Below, piece by piece: positions 1 through 11,121 of a stretch of 64,000 nucleotides of DNA. Both the position numbers and the translations under genes were made by a program. The DNA lies in NCBI GenBank assembly GCA_019009955.1, contig CM032229.1, forward strand, positions 145,299,501 to 145,363,500. The letters are read 5' to 3'. Below the pieces are notes generated by a model that was given only the letters and a program-made list of their open reading frames with translations, searched no databases and was not told where the DNA came from. Each line of letters opens with the position of its first letter. Positions within the stretch are counted from its first letter, which is position 1. The stretch comes from Riptortus pedestris (lineage: Eukaryota; Arthropoda; Insecta; Hemiptera; Alydidae).

Positions 1-794
1 ATCTAACCTCAGGAAATTCGGAAGACATTCGTTTGAAAACAACACGCTTATGGAAAACCAAGTCAGAAGACTATTAAATGGAGAGGTTTATCCATTACTA
101 TAAAATTATGTAATAAGAGCATTAAAGTATTAATGTGATTATTTATAAAACTATATATTATAATACTTTGTCAATCTATCTTTTTTTCATTTTCTTGTTT
201 TTCAGTTAATTTAAGTTGTTCATTTGAAATCCCAAAGTATGTATTTTAATTTATTTGGACTTATAGAATGGAGTACAATTCACTCAAGCTTATGGGCTAA
301 CCAAACCTTCTGTAATTTTTTTTCTATTGCAATAATTGTTAAATACCGGAAACAAAATTAAAATTTACTTTATTTTTTCATTCTGACAGAGTTCTTTTTA
401 TTAGGTGAAGTGAGCAATTTACCTTACGACACCATTCAATGGACATACCAAGACATCAAAAAAGTTCAATAAAAACACGTTTTAACAAAAGCAAGGCAGA
501 AAACTCGGTATAAGACGGCAGATAATATCAGAGAACTGTAAACTCAGTTTGTGAATGGCCATCGACCAAAATATATCAGAAAAGAAGAAATTGTCATAAT
601 AATTGGTCATTCACGACTTACTTTCAGGACAAGACAGACCCCCACTTAAGAGAAGTAACTGCCCACTTACAATAATGCATAAATGTACTAACTGAATGGC
701 ACCTAAGGACTCAAATAACAATTGCAGAAGTGCAATAGTTTAACATGACTTCGTGACCTATCCGCTTACAGTTAAAGTGCGATGACAAAAAGAG
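1..794. other. unassigned AT-rich sequence
   Basis: No repeat family, RNA gene or convincing reading frame was recognised here. The sequence is AT-rich with short homopolymer runs only. Confidence 0.5.
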
Positions 795-1135
795 AGGTTT
801 ACTGAAGATTGAAAATTGAGGGGGGAAAAATAAAAGATGGCGAAAATGAGTAAAATTTAACAATTATTGAAATACAAATTTCCATTAAGATTGGTTCTAC
901 ACGACCCAACCTATAACAACGGAGATATTGAATGTTTACTTAATTCTCAACTCAAAACACTCCCCCGAACTCGTAAAAGAACTTCATAATTATTTTTGCA
1001 TGAAACGCTCATATATATCGAGTTTGGTTACCATCGAACAAAATGTGCGACCCCAAGAGCAGTAAAAGACAATATAGATATAATGTTCGTCATCACCTAG
1101 GTAGGATTCTTGGACATTATAAAGGAAAATCAGCA
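795..1135 (+). repeat. degraded family H fragment
   Basis: Matches to the long variant of family H in order: a 'ggtttactgaag' block near 796, a 'ttggttctac..gacc..taacggagatatt' block near 890-930, a 'cgagtttggttacc..gcgacc' block near 1020-1055, and the 'ttcgtcatc.cctaggtagg' block near 1087-1108. The (TA)n core is reduced to a few bases and neither terminus is clear. This is an old copy on the plus strand. Confidence 0.55.
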
Positions 1136-2784
1136 AGTAAAAAAGAAAAATGAACTTATTTATTCTTAGAGAAACGTACATGTCATGCAAATAAAAAGAA
1201 TTACTGGAATAAATTTAAATAACTGGTTTCCTCTTAAAATAATATTAATTTTATTTATATCAACTTAATTTATGCAGCAGCTTGAAGTTATGGCGGTTCT
1301 ACAGATTACCACCATTTTTAGCCAGTGTGATCCGAGGGAATTTATTTAACAGACCCGATTGTTGGTTTCATAATACTTTTACGATCTAAAACTTATAAAC
1401 AGGCAATCTAGAGCACTCTCTGATGAAAAGACTGTTTCCAATTGAGAGTTTCCAAGCATCAATTATTATTATAATACACTATATTTAGTGTATACATCAT
1501 GGCATTTATCATTAATATACGTAATACATAATAAATATACATTTAAATTAATATTTTTTGTCAAATAAATTTAAAAAAAATAAGAGTATCCTAAAGTTGT
1601 TCCTTCTACCCGTCCGGTTGATCCATGGACGTCTCGTCTAAAGTGAAGTTCACAATTTTGGAACTTCCACCTACATGGACAAGAAACTTTATATACTCCT
1701 CAAAAAAGAATAGGGATATATGTTATTTTTTTCTTATCCTATAAATTTTAATTAAATCGGCCTTAATTAAATAACTATTTTATGGGGGAAACAGACAATA
1801 ATTTCTATTAAATATAAATGATATTCATAATTCAAAAAAAAAAAAAAAAAAATGCTAGGCTCCATAAATACCATAAAACCTACCAACCTACCAATATCCC
1901 TATTCATTTTTGAGCAGTTTATATCATAAGGTGAATATTCTGGGTTATATATGCCACAATGAACTATTTTGGAGTGATATTGTTTAATTAATGTAGGGGA
2001 GAGGAAGGAGAGTTCTTTAAAACAAAGATAATATAAAACAATAAAAGAGTTATCATATAACAATAAAGGAAGCGCAGAATTTTGTTTTTGTTGTAAGTGT
2101 AAATTCAATCACGATTCCCTGAAAATGAAATTGGATTATAATTCTGAGAATGTTTGTTTACCAATTCTGAAAGTGAAATCAATTAAAACATCGCGCTATG
2201 GCCAAGTTAGAAAACTAATTAATTTTTAAAACGGAATTGGTATACTGGAATACATCTGGATTAGTAATTTACTATAAATTTATTAAAATTTTGAATATGA
2301 TTATCAACTAATATTTTTTTTACTGCATATCACGGTCTAAATAAATTCAAACCGTTAAAAATTTTGAATTCTATATACATCAATCAATCTTTAGGTACAT
2401 TATTTGACGTTATTGCGAGGTTATTTTTGCTAGAACATGAACATCAGAAGACAAGTAGTTAGAGGGTCTGTGACTTCAAATTTTACGGTTCCTATTGTCC
2501 TGATGAATTCTTTCTATCTTCTTTTTGGTACCGAGAAGTAGCGTTCCAATAGGGTTCTCTCCTTCATAAAAAAAATATATTCTCATTGATAATTTCTGAA
2601 TCAAAATTCATTATCTGGCAGAAGGTTCATATATATTCTTTTCATTTGCTCAACTTTCCACATGCCATTTTGGGTGAATTGTTTTCGTTTTTTCTTGTAA
2701 CTGTGGAAAAAACGAAATGGACTCATTAAATTTCACAAATTTTCGTTGTTGAAATTATGTTCATGTTTATTTTATAAAATACCT
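1136..2784. other. unassigned AT-rich sequence
   Basis: No recognised element. It includes an A-rich run near 1834-1851. An open frame on the minus strand here reads through that run and resembles no family I know. Confidence 0.45.
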
Positions 2785-2846
2785 CTCAGGGGAAATCCCG
2801 CATTGGGTTAGTGAGAGTTAGTAGATGACGAAAATCAGGTACTTTC

Positions 2847-2896
<50 letters not shown>
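2785..2896 (-). repeat. family H 3' half, broken at the (TA)n core
   Basis: A degraded 3' hairpin ('caggggaaatcccgc') is followed by the conserved block 'agatgacgaaaat.aggt..ttcaaaatta' and then about 43 bp of (TA)n (2853-2895). Past the microsatellite the sequence is unrelated to H. The copy is therefore a half-element whose breakpoint lies at the microsatellite. Confidence 0.65.
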
Positions 2897-2897
<1 letters not shown>

Positions 2898-3498
2898 TTT
2901 AATTGCACTAAATTGACGGCAATTATTAATTTATTAATCTTTACTTAACTGAATACTCCAAATATATGTGGTTTGGTGAAACATTCAAATTCAAAATAAT
3001 ATATAACTATGTTATTTCGGATTAGATCAACAAATATTACACTATTAATGTTATTAACAAAGTATAGTTCTGCAATTTGTGTTCTGTACACTTTTATCTA
3101 ATTCAACTTAATATCTGAGTTATTTGTATTTTTCCATCTGCTCACATATATTATTGAATATAATATTGCTAGTTTAAAATTAATAAACATCGTATAAAAC
3201 GTGGGATTATGTCATTTGTTGATTGTAAATCAAATATCTGTAACTCTGCTTGATTTACGACGGATGTTTTATGTGTCTGGCTGCTGGTTTAAAGCTATCT
3301 TCTAAGTTTAAGGTTTAAGTTTCTTCCTTAAGTGTACTAATTTTACCCACTTTGCCGAATGTTTTTAAGTACATACCTTCATCAGTATTTTCAAATGAAA
3401 ATATCGCACAGTAACACAGAAAAGTAGCCCCTATTTCATGAGGAAAAGTAACTATTTGTTATACGTGTTTCTTGCAACGCTCTGTGTTATTTCTATAG

Positions 3499-3657
3499 GT
3501 TCCAAATCCTGCCTTTCAAGCCGTCAATGACGTACACGCTTATTCACATGGAATTATTCTGGCCCCATTTGTGATGGGGCCAAGGTTGAAAACCTTTAGA
3601 GCCCTCAATTTAAATGAAACGAAAGAAACGGTGACCTACGTCAATTATGTTTCCTAG
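3499..3657 (+). CDS. candidate terminal exon, unknown protein
   Basis: A 52-codon open frame follows a plausible 3' splice acceptor: a pyrimidine-biased stretch ending TTTCTATAG at 3490-3498. It ends in TAG at 3655-3657, and a canonical AATAAA polyadenylation signal follows at 3704-3709, inside a locally GC-richer island. The peptide runs from VPNPAFQAVN to KETVTYVNYVS and shows no motif or transmembrane segment that I recognise. The acceptor, stop and poly(A) signal sit in the order expected of a last exon, but no upstream exon was identified and codon bias cannot be tested here. It could be a chance open frame or a decayed gene end. Confidence 0.28.
   Translation, partial: VPNPAFQAVNDVHAYSHGIILAPFVMGPRLKTFRALNLNETKETVTYVNYVS
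3560..3582. other. perfect short hairpin
   Basis: TGGCCCCAT and ATGGGGCCA form a perfect 9-bp GC-rich stem around a 5-nt loop (TTGTG). It lies inside the candidate exon at 3499-3657 and could instead reflect RNA structure. Confidence 0.5.
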
Positions 3658-3703
3658 TTCACCTCAAAGGAAGACCCGATCGACATTGGGGATGAGACGC
3701 CAG

Positions 3704-3709
3704 AATAAA
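3704..3709 (+). promoter_or_regulatory. AATAAA polyadenylation signal candidate
   Basis: Canonical AATAAA 47 bases past the stop of the candidate terminal exon. In AT-rich DNA this hexamer is common by chance, so its weight comes only from its position. Confidence 0.25.
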
Positions 3710-3848
3710 TAAAAATGAAGAAGTCATGTTCGGAAGCAGGTGGTTATTCAGGGTGGGTTAGTGTCGCGGCCTTGTCTCGTCATCGTGAAACAGAGGTTTC
3801 CTTACCATTCATTTCTGTCAGATACGTTTCACGGGTGGAGTTTACCTG

Positions 3849-4181
3849 TTAATGATTATGATTAAACTTAATCAGAGTTTGCCCGAAAAATATCGGGGCA
3901 TATAATAATCCAGTACTACACCCAACGCACGTATCTTCCACCATTCTGCACTGTGCGGCCTGGAGATAAACTACATTATTAAATTTGTACTGTGTGCCTG
4001 TGGTCGTCGTGAACATGTAACACATTTTTGCTTTCTTTAACTCCATTCGGTTGCGAATTGGGTTGTTTGGCTTCTCAGCACATACCTTACTCGAATTACA
4101 CATATAGTCATGTCCATGGTCATCACTTTTACAAGCTGTTCGGTCGAAAACTACACGAATGAATTTTAATTTTATTGATTC
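3849..4181 (-). CDS. candidate Cys-rich exon(s)
   Basis: One minus-strand frame stays open for about 110 codons (4181 down to the TAA at 3849). It holds seven cysteines, spaced C-x10-C-x5-C-x19-C-x23-C-x6-C-x2-C. Part of it, YKFNNVVYLQAAQC, faintly recalls the Kazal core Y-x-N-x-C-x-L-x-x-A-x-C, but the central Cys is a Val. A donor-like GTATGT follows codons NSSK near 4089, so the real exon may end there. It lies tail to tail with the candidate exon at 3499-3657. The composition is GC-richer than the surroundings. It may be a secreted-protein exon, a pseudogene or chance; no family is asserted. Confidence 0.25.
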   Translation of the reverse strand, partial: ESIKLKFIRVVFDRTACKSDDHGHDYMCNSSKVCAEKPNNPIRNRMELKKAKMCYMFTTTTGTQYKFNNVVYLQAAQCRMVEDTCVGCSTGLLYAPIFFGQTLIKFNHNH

Positions 4182-5350
4182 TCAAATAACTTATCTTCCA
4201 GATAGCTGTGCCCCTTGGGCGGCCAACTAGTTTCCATCTAATTGGAGATTAGTGCAATCCCCATAACATCCTTTCATTATGTGTTGTGCGCATTTCCACA
4301 AGAAAATCAAGTTGCGCGAACATTATACGAACTAAAGACAAGAATAACATAAGAAGAAAACGGATGTCCTCCTAGGCCAGAGATCAATTACATTACATTT
4401 GACTGTAAGATGAGCTACCGATATGCTTGTTCTCGATTACGGCCTGAGGCCTGAGATTATTTTTCATATCTGACAAAGGCGTCTTGTTCGGGAAATATCA
4501 GAATGTATTATTAACCATCTACACGGAATTATGTTTTGATAAAATCAGTCGAGGGAGATGATGTCTTGTACGCCTCAGGAACTCATGTAATAGTCTAGTA
4601 GTGTCCGGTTTGTTCACTTACATATTTCATTAGCCGTTGACCATAAATATAATAGAATTCTTGATTCCAAGTATTCTCTAAAAGTATAGTTTTATACTGA
4701 AGGTACGGTGACTTATTGACTGGATTAACAAATGACATATTGTTGAAAGACATACGAGTATTGGCTTGGGAGGGGGATACTAAAAAAAATTCAGGTGAGA
4801 TTTGGTAGAACTTTTGAAGTTTTATATTTCAAAAATGGGGTCAGGATTCTTTTCCTTGCCATTTAGGGAAACTATAAAGTAACAAGTCTTCAAGTTCTCG
4901 AGGAATAAAATTTAAATGGGAATGTCATAAAGATGGATTAGTACAGTTTCAGAGTGTTAATTTGATTTAGCTTTTTGAATGCTGAGAAATATTAACAATT
5001 TTTGTTAAAATATCGTTCCAACTCGAAATATGGAAACGTTAATATATGAACTATGGTTCTGAGATTGACATAAATAAAAAGTTTAAGCAATTTCTGGAAT
5101 CCGGTTACTAACTACATCGCCTTAATATGTGCTTTATAAAATCGGATGTCTTAACTAACAAGCTACGGGTAAGGAGCACCTCGCCAATATTTTGATACAT
5201 AGTCACTCTACCACACTAATCTGAAATTACTTGTAAGCAATGTTTCAGAATTTATAGAACAACTATTTCTTTTATTCGTAACTTAAACATGTTTCAAATT
5301 CATTACTTCTTTGCCTTATCAGAAGTACAATATTCTTACTACTAAAAAAG
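4182..5350. other. unassigned sequence
   Basis: Mixed-composition DNA with no recognised repeat or gene; slightly GC-richer to about 4600, AT-rich afterwards. Confidence 0.4.
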
Positions 5351-5793
5351 TCCGTCACGTGCAGGGCTGCGAAAACTAAGTAGATTTCCCACGTGAAGTT
5401 TTACAATAGAGAAATCTGCCTACTAATAACAGTAGTAGTAAACGAATCTCTAAACCTATTCACGAGGGAAGAGCAGTTACGGAAACGGCCGAACTAGCTA
5501 TCGGTAGAAAGTCACGAATATAGCCGACTTCTGCCGACCACACACACAATACAAATGCAAATATCTCGGTTAATATTCAAGATAGAGAATAAATGTATAG
5601 AACAATACAATTTTTTTATCCGACCCATAATAACAGAGACATTTCGAATCTTCAAAAATCCCCCCTCTAAACCCCCCTTCCACTGGTTCAATTTCAGCCA
5701 TTTACGAACTTGATCTTTCTTTTTAAATAAAACGATTAAATATTGATTTAGGTAACGATTAAACAAAAATTGCGACCGCTAGAGCGTTAACAG

Positions 5794-5839
<46 letters not shown>

Positions 5840-5961
5840 GAGTGGACCACATTTTCGACATCTCGTCGGTAGAATCGATGGACATTTGAAGAAATATTTG
5901 GAAAATCGCATCATGAGTACGACCTCAATAGCTGATTTCCCTTAAGGGAAACCTGTTAAAA
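5351..5961 (+). mobile_element. family H element, near full length
   Basis: 5' end TCCGTCACGTGCAG follows an A-run. Next come AGATTTCCCACGTG, an inverted AGAAATCTGC 50 bp on, the 'gttaatattcaagatagag' block, a C-rich tract (5660-5690), the ACCGCTAGAGCG motif, (TA)n at 5801-5834, and the 'gtggaccacattttcgacatctcg' block. The 3' hairpin is GATTTCCC/GGGAAA around TTAA, then TTAAAA. It has no coding capacity. Likely a non-autonomous rolling-circle (Helentron/HINE-like) transposon; a MITE of another class is the alternative. Confidence 0.72.
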
Positions 5962-6990
5962 GGAGTCATCTCGGCCTCGAGAAAGGATGTCACTTGTCTC
6001 CGGAATATGGTTCTCCAAAGTCTTACCCAATGTCTGTATGGGATAATATCAAGAAAACTGTCAAGCTTCAGGAAGCCGAGTTCTTAGAATTTTATTTTAA
6101 TTCAATAGAAAAAGTAGAGGAATCGAACGTGTCGTATCTAACAAGCAAATCGATATCGATCCACTGCTAAATGAATGAAAAAATAAGGCAATTCTTGACT
6201 TTTGATGGTGCTCAACATTCCAATGGGACGGAGTGGGGGTCATGCATTTAAAATACAACCTAAGAGGGAATAAATACACAAAGCATGCAAAAACACTAAA
6301 GTTCCCTATGAATAAGTGGTTTATAGTAGAATATAAATGAAGTACCTCGGTAGCTGCAAATGAAAGCCCAGAAGGTTATTTTCGCGAATGTTTGAATAGA
6401 AGGAAGAACTCAGCTCGTTGTTGGGAATCGTAAAACAACATGCTCTTTGCAGCATTATAGCCCATAATCCTAGGGATCCTACTTCCCACTAAGCAAACAC
6501 ATTTACAAAGTGATATCTAATGTAACTCCATAGCTGTTCTAGGAAACGAGAAACACAAAGAGCAGCGTTCATGAATAAATAAAGTTTTGGATTAACTATT
6601 TGAAGTACTGCTCATTAAAAATCCTACCTGTTTTCCTCAATATTTTGAGTTTTCAACCCCAAATATGAGGTCCGTTTTATTAATTGGTATAGAAATATTT
6701 ACTCTAATTAATTGTATGTAGGTGAAAGATTAAAACGCTTTAAGTACCTCAGTGAATGTGCGTGTTACAGCTCACTCTACATGTTTCACACCTTCAAAGG
6801 TTTTTCATTTGGAGAAGTCATATACTAGTTCAAATTTCTGTTCTAGAGCACCTTAGTGCTGAAGGATTAACTAGCTAATTGCAGAAATCAAGATACCATT
6901 ACTTAGCTGAACCATGCTAACCCCTAACCACTTGCATCACAATCGATATTCAGAAATCATTGTGACTCCATGGTATTTAAAACATTTTTT
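5962..6990. other. unassigned sequence
   Basis: No recognised element between two family H copies. Short open frames occur but none shows a domain. Confidence 0.4.
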
Positions 6991-8006
6991 GGAAGATTTC
7001 CCTTAAGGGAAATCAGCTATTGAGGTCATACTCAGGACGCGATTTTCGAAAAATGTCTTCAAATTTCAGTTGAAGGAGGAGTGGGGGTCGTAAGGGAGGC
7101 CTAAAATTAAAAATAGCGAAATTTTGTTTCCTATTGGATTTTCGGCAAATATGCACAGGTTGTTTATATTGTTATTTAGAGTAACTTTTATTATATTCGC
7201 TTTTATCGTATAACAAAGTATAAACGAGATATACACTAAAAAAGTAAAGAGGGAGTCAACAATTTTATTGGGCACCAACGTTTGAACCGAACTTAACAAA
7301 ACTCGGTATATGAATTAGCATTAATTCTTCCATGGTTATAAGCTATATTATATTTTTTAGGCTCCAATGGGAGTGAGGGTTATAAGGGAGGTCTGAATAA
7401 TAAATTCGCGATATTTTATTTTCTATTTGTTTTTAGGCAAACATTCAAAAAACAAATGTTGTTTTTTGTGTTATTAAAAGTAGCTTTTGTTTTAAACATA
7501 ATATTGTTAAATTTAATATCCTAATCGCTTGTCTGTCGGATCCGCTAGTACTAGATATATATGTTAACGCTCTAGCGGTCACATTTTTGTTTAAACGTTA
7601 CTAAAATCGGTATTTATTCGTTTTATGTAAAAAGAAAGATCAAGTTCGGTAATATCTGAATTCGAACCAGCGGGAGGGGGTTTAGAGGGAGTAATTTCGA
7701 AAACTCGAAATAACTCCGTTATTATGAGTCGGATCGATTAATTGTACAGAACCAATGTAATGTTCTATAAATGTTGTTATATTTAGCTCTATCTTGATTA
7801 TTAAGCGAGATATTGGCATTTTTTTTTATTTTCACCCTTTAGTGAACTCCACTCCTACTCATGTCTTATTGACAGTAATGTGTTATATTATGAAGCACAT
7901 TATTTGAAGCCTAAATGCCAAATGTTGTTCTCATTGAACTTTTACGTTTTCGGGTAAACACAAATTCGTGTTGCTTAGTTAACGCATCTCTGCGTGACTG
8001 ACTTTC
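6991..8006 (-). mobile_element. family H element interrupted by family P
   Basis: The minus-oriented 3' hairpin (GATTTCCC/GGGAAATC around TTAA, 6998-7017) leads into 'attgaggtcatactcaggacgcgattttcg'-type sequence. That stops near 7067, where family P sequence begins. H resumes near 7555 with a short (TA) stretch and 'gttaacgctctagcggtc', continues through the G-rich tract (7671-7690) and 'taagcgagatattggcatt', and ends at 7975-8006 with TTGCTTAGTTAACGCA and GCGTGACTGACTTT, the complement of the 5' terminus. Confidence 0.65.
7068..7545 (-). mobile_element. family P fragment nested in family H
   Basis: Two copies of the family P internal unit are visible from the blocks 'gtgggggtcgtaagggaggcc..aaattaaaaatagcg' (7081) and 'gtgagggttataagggagg' (7372), about 291 bp apart. 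That matches the roughly 295 bp spacing in the fuller copies. Head and tail are lost. It is the most diverged P copy in the window. Confidence 0.6.
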
Positions 8007-8605
8007 AACCAGTAGAGGATCTCTCGTGAAGAGGAAGCACCGTGGATAGTATGAAACATGTAAAGGGTAGCTGTAATTAACTAATGTTCTGGAGAAACAA
8101 ATTTAATTCATTGACTTCAGATTGTACACAAGAGTGACATTAATATTTGTGGCCACTATCAAGAAATGTAGGAAAGTGTTTCATCGATGTATTCAGATAT
8201 AAATTGTATTGAAGAATGCAGATATATAAGATTATTATTTGTTCCACTATTCGGTAAATGAAAGGAATTTGAGAAGTTAGAAATGGGTTTAATTTACGAT
8301 CTACGTTTCGTTTTCACGATTGCTTTCATGTAAATTTATAGGCGATATTAATAATAAAATATAAAATTAAAAATGGATGTTATAGTCATTACAAGATTTT
8401 AATTGAATTTGTTTATAGAAAAAATAATTTGCAATTTATGAAAAATAACTATTGTAAATAAACCATATATCTGTGTGTACTATCGAATGATGAGACGTTC
8501 AAGTTTAGAAATTTATATAAATAAATTCCCTCATTTTAGGGATACTGAATTAATGAAAAAAAAATACTCATTTTTATTTTCCGCTGGTGGTGAGAGTGAT
8601 GAATC
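8007..8605. other. unassigned AT-rich sequence
   Basis: Nothing recognised; low-complexity AT-rich DNA. Confidence 0.4.
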
Positions 8606-8696
8606 AGGTTATTCAGAACACTCTTTTGTGGCTCCTCGCAATTTTACAGTTGCTAACTCACAAATTATGAGGGCCACAAAACTGTTCTGAAAACCT
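8606..8696. repeat. imperfect hairpin, about 91 bp
   Basis: Left arm 8606-8637 (begins AGGTTATTCAGAACA, ends CCTC) pairs with right arm 8669-8696 (begins GAGGGCCACAAAA, ends AAACCT) with a few mismatches and small bulges, around a loop of about 31 nt. A short plus-strand open frame at 8475-8690 simply crosses it. It could be a small MITE or a transcribed hairpin; no target duplication was evident. Confidence 0.6.
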
Positions 8697-9214
8697 GGAA
8701 AAAAAAATAGTTTGAAAGAGAGCTTTATACATGATAGGCGTTATCATAATAAGTTTCTTGAGAAATTCACGGTAAAACTCTTTAATCTCCTTGGTGTTGA
8801 GCCTATAAAGGGAAATCCTTATAATGTCTTGTGAATTTTCACTCCCAAATACATTTTGAATGTAAATCGCATGTTAAAGAGACAATTTTGAGTTTCATTC
8901 GTGCTGTTCGGTTCTTGGCCATTTACTTTTTTTTTTTTTGGTTTGATTTATTGTTGGTATTTTGATTTATTATTCGTTTCTATTCTATTTTCTTCCCTAT
9001 ACGAAGTAATAATAATCCCTGGAAATTTTTGCTTTTCACTGTTCAACGGAATTAGCCGTTTTTATCCACTCTGAACCCAGTTTGACCAGTTTCATCTGTA
9101 CGTATGTATATCATATAACACAAAAATTGCTAACCTTAGAATGTTGAAATTTTACATTTTGGATTATTGCAATGCCTAATGCACTATCTTTTTGATCGAA
9201 GTAGACATGGAGGA
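8697..9214. other. unassigned sequence
   Basis: AT-rich DNA without recognised genes or repeats. Confidence 0.4.
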
Positions 9215-9235
9215 GGGGGAGGGAGGGTTAAGGGG
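9215..9235 (+). other. G-quadruplex motif
   Basis: Four G runs of 5, 3, 3 and 4 separated by loops of 1, 1 and 4 bases, which satisfies the standard G3+N1-7 pattern. Function unknown. Confidence 0.6.
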
Positions 9236-9540
9236 AAGCAAAAATAAAAAAAATCAAATTTTTTTCAGGGCCACGGAAAAATCTATAAATTATGTGTTAT
9301 GATATTTTTCAATCAGATTACGAGCCCCTTTTCGACCTCATCAGGCATCCTGACCTGCCACCCCTAATGCACAATTTCTACATACACCAATCTATTCACC
9401 CCTGTTAAAGTAATTAATTTTAATATAGGATTAGAAGTAGCTCTTAGTACTAGGCTAGCGGTCCCCGATGAATGTCCCGAGGGCGAGTGAGTCCCTTAGG
9501 ATAAGCTACATAAGGTAGAATTAGGCTAGATTTAGGACAC
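9236..9540. other. unassigned sequence
   Basis: No recognised gene or repeat in this interval between the G-rich motif and the pyrimidine-rich block. Confidence 0.35.
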
Positions 9541-9725
9541 TATCATAAGTAGACCCTTTAAACTCTGTCTTCTCCCTTCCCTATTTCCTTCCTTTTTTTC
9601 ATTTTCACTATCCAACGCCCACAACCCAATCGATGACACTCCCCCCCCCATCGGTTAAATCACACCCACTATTTCCCACACCCTTCTCCCAATCGAACAA
9701 GTCCCTCTTCAAATAAAATCAAAGG
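9541..9725. other. pyrimidine-rich strand-asymmetric block
   Basis: The plus strand here is dominated by C and T and contains an 8-9 base C run near 9642. No reading frame or known repeat was identified. Confidence 0.5.
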
Positions 9726-9921
9726 GGCCTATCTTCCTCTACACCTGACATTATTTCGCACAACCAACACTGATTCAAGTAAGGTATTAGATAAAAAAAT
9801 AATTCAATCAAATGTACTGGAATGGAGTTATCGTATATTACTTTCAAATGAAATACCTTTATTGTAATTAAGACGGAACCATACATTTCTTTAATTTAAT
9901 TTAATTGGAGTCCACGGATAT

Positions 9922-9975
9922 CATTTGGTTCCTATATCAAATTTTGATTACAAAATCTGATATAGGAACCAAATG
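9922..9975. repeat. near-perfect hairpin with 25-bp arms
   Basis: CATTTGGTTCCTATATCA... at 9922-9946 and its complement at 9951-9975 form a stem with about one mismatch around a 4-nt loop. It may be a young palindrome or the end of a small transposon. Confidence 0.75.
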
Positions 9976-10889
9976 ACTGTTAATGTACTAACATTAACAC
10001 TTATATCCGCCAGATACTATTTTGCTTTTTGGGGTATTAAAAATACATTTCTTTCTAGTATTGTTCTTCAAGAAAGAAAAAAGAACAAATTTCCAGGAAA
10101 AATCCAAAGAATTCTCTTAAGAGGCTTTCTTATAATTAATCAATCAATGAGTATTTTAATTCACCTTTTTTTGTACAAGACAGTCACAAAATTTAATTTA
10201 CAAATGGCTGAGACCTGACTGAGGGAGAAAGGCCAACTTGCGTAATATTAATTATGAAAAGTAGACTCCGGGGGTTAAATCGGATTAAAAGATTAAAGAA
10301 ATCTGTAAATTAATGTCAGAGCTAACTTACTTTTGTTGAGGTAATTCAACGTACAATAATATTCTTCAGTACAAGTTCTTCGGACTTCGGGCAGAGCAAT
10401 TTCAATAAATACTCAATACCTCCATCTTCCAATTATCTTCCTAGATTAAACAACAACTTCAAAGACACCGTACAAGAACAAACTTTTTGAAAAGCAGTGA
10501 TAGTGGTAGGGGTGAAATTTCTTTGTTATTATCAAATTTTCAAGCAATGACAAATGGCACATAAATACATGGAATAAAGAAATGTTTTGACTCAACAGAT
10601 CACATCAATGGACTATTTTGAATTTTAATACGATAGTTCAATCAAAAATTTATATAATCTTAATACGCATTCAAAAACAAAACAAAAACTTGTTTTTGCA
10701 AAGGTAAAAATATTTTTATCAAAGACAGATATTTTTATTACTATTCATATTCCATGTACACTTTTTTTTTCAATTTTTGTGTTGTTACAACAGTTTATGG
10801 GAAGAAGAGAAAAATTATGTCAAATCCAGAGTCACTTACGAAAATATGAGGGAATCGATAAATAAGCAAACATATTTGACTGAAACTAT
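9976..10889. other. unassigned AT-rich sequence
   Basis: Nothing recognised. The plus-strand open frame at 9973-10218 begins in the hairpin and matches no family I know. Confidence 0.4.
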
Positions 10890-10894
10890 TATTA

Positions 10895-11116
10895 TTATTA
10901 CTTATTAACGTCCACTTTTTGCAACTTAGGCTAATTGGGACGTGTTATCTACAGGCCACCTCCCTTTTCTAGCCAGGGTGGGATTTTAGGATGTTATTTA
11001 GTGAATTCCGTTACTAAATAATTTCCTTTGCCCAGACGAGAATCGAACTCACCACTCTAGGTTTACCATGTGAGATAAAGGTCAACGCTTTAACTCATAT
11101 GGCTAACCTGAGCCCC
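10895..11116 (-). repeat. tRNA-derived SINE
   Basis: Read on the minus strand, it starts GCTCAGGTTAGCCATATGAG (box A-like) and carries GAGTTCGATTCTCG (box B, GTTCGATTC). It continues through the conserved body 'aattatttagt.acggaattcac' and 'ctagaaaagggaggt.gcctgtagataac' and ends in a (TAA)-rich tail. Six other copies in this window share the structure (for example 19977-20200). The tRNA-like head would supply an internal Pol III promoter; mobilisation would need an unlinked LINE. No clear target duplication was seen for this copy. Confidence 0.8.
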
Positions 11117-11121
11117 AGTTG

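Noticed and set aside
5351..5961. Canonical Helitron (TC...CTRR between A and T)
   Set aside because: TC and CTAA can be read at the ends, but the hairpin directly abuts the terminus and the flanks are A-runs, not A|T; the Helentron-like reading is preferred.
8475..8690. 71-residue open frame
   Set aside because: It crosses the 8606-8696 hairpin and has no recognised domain.
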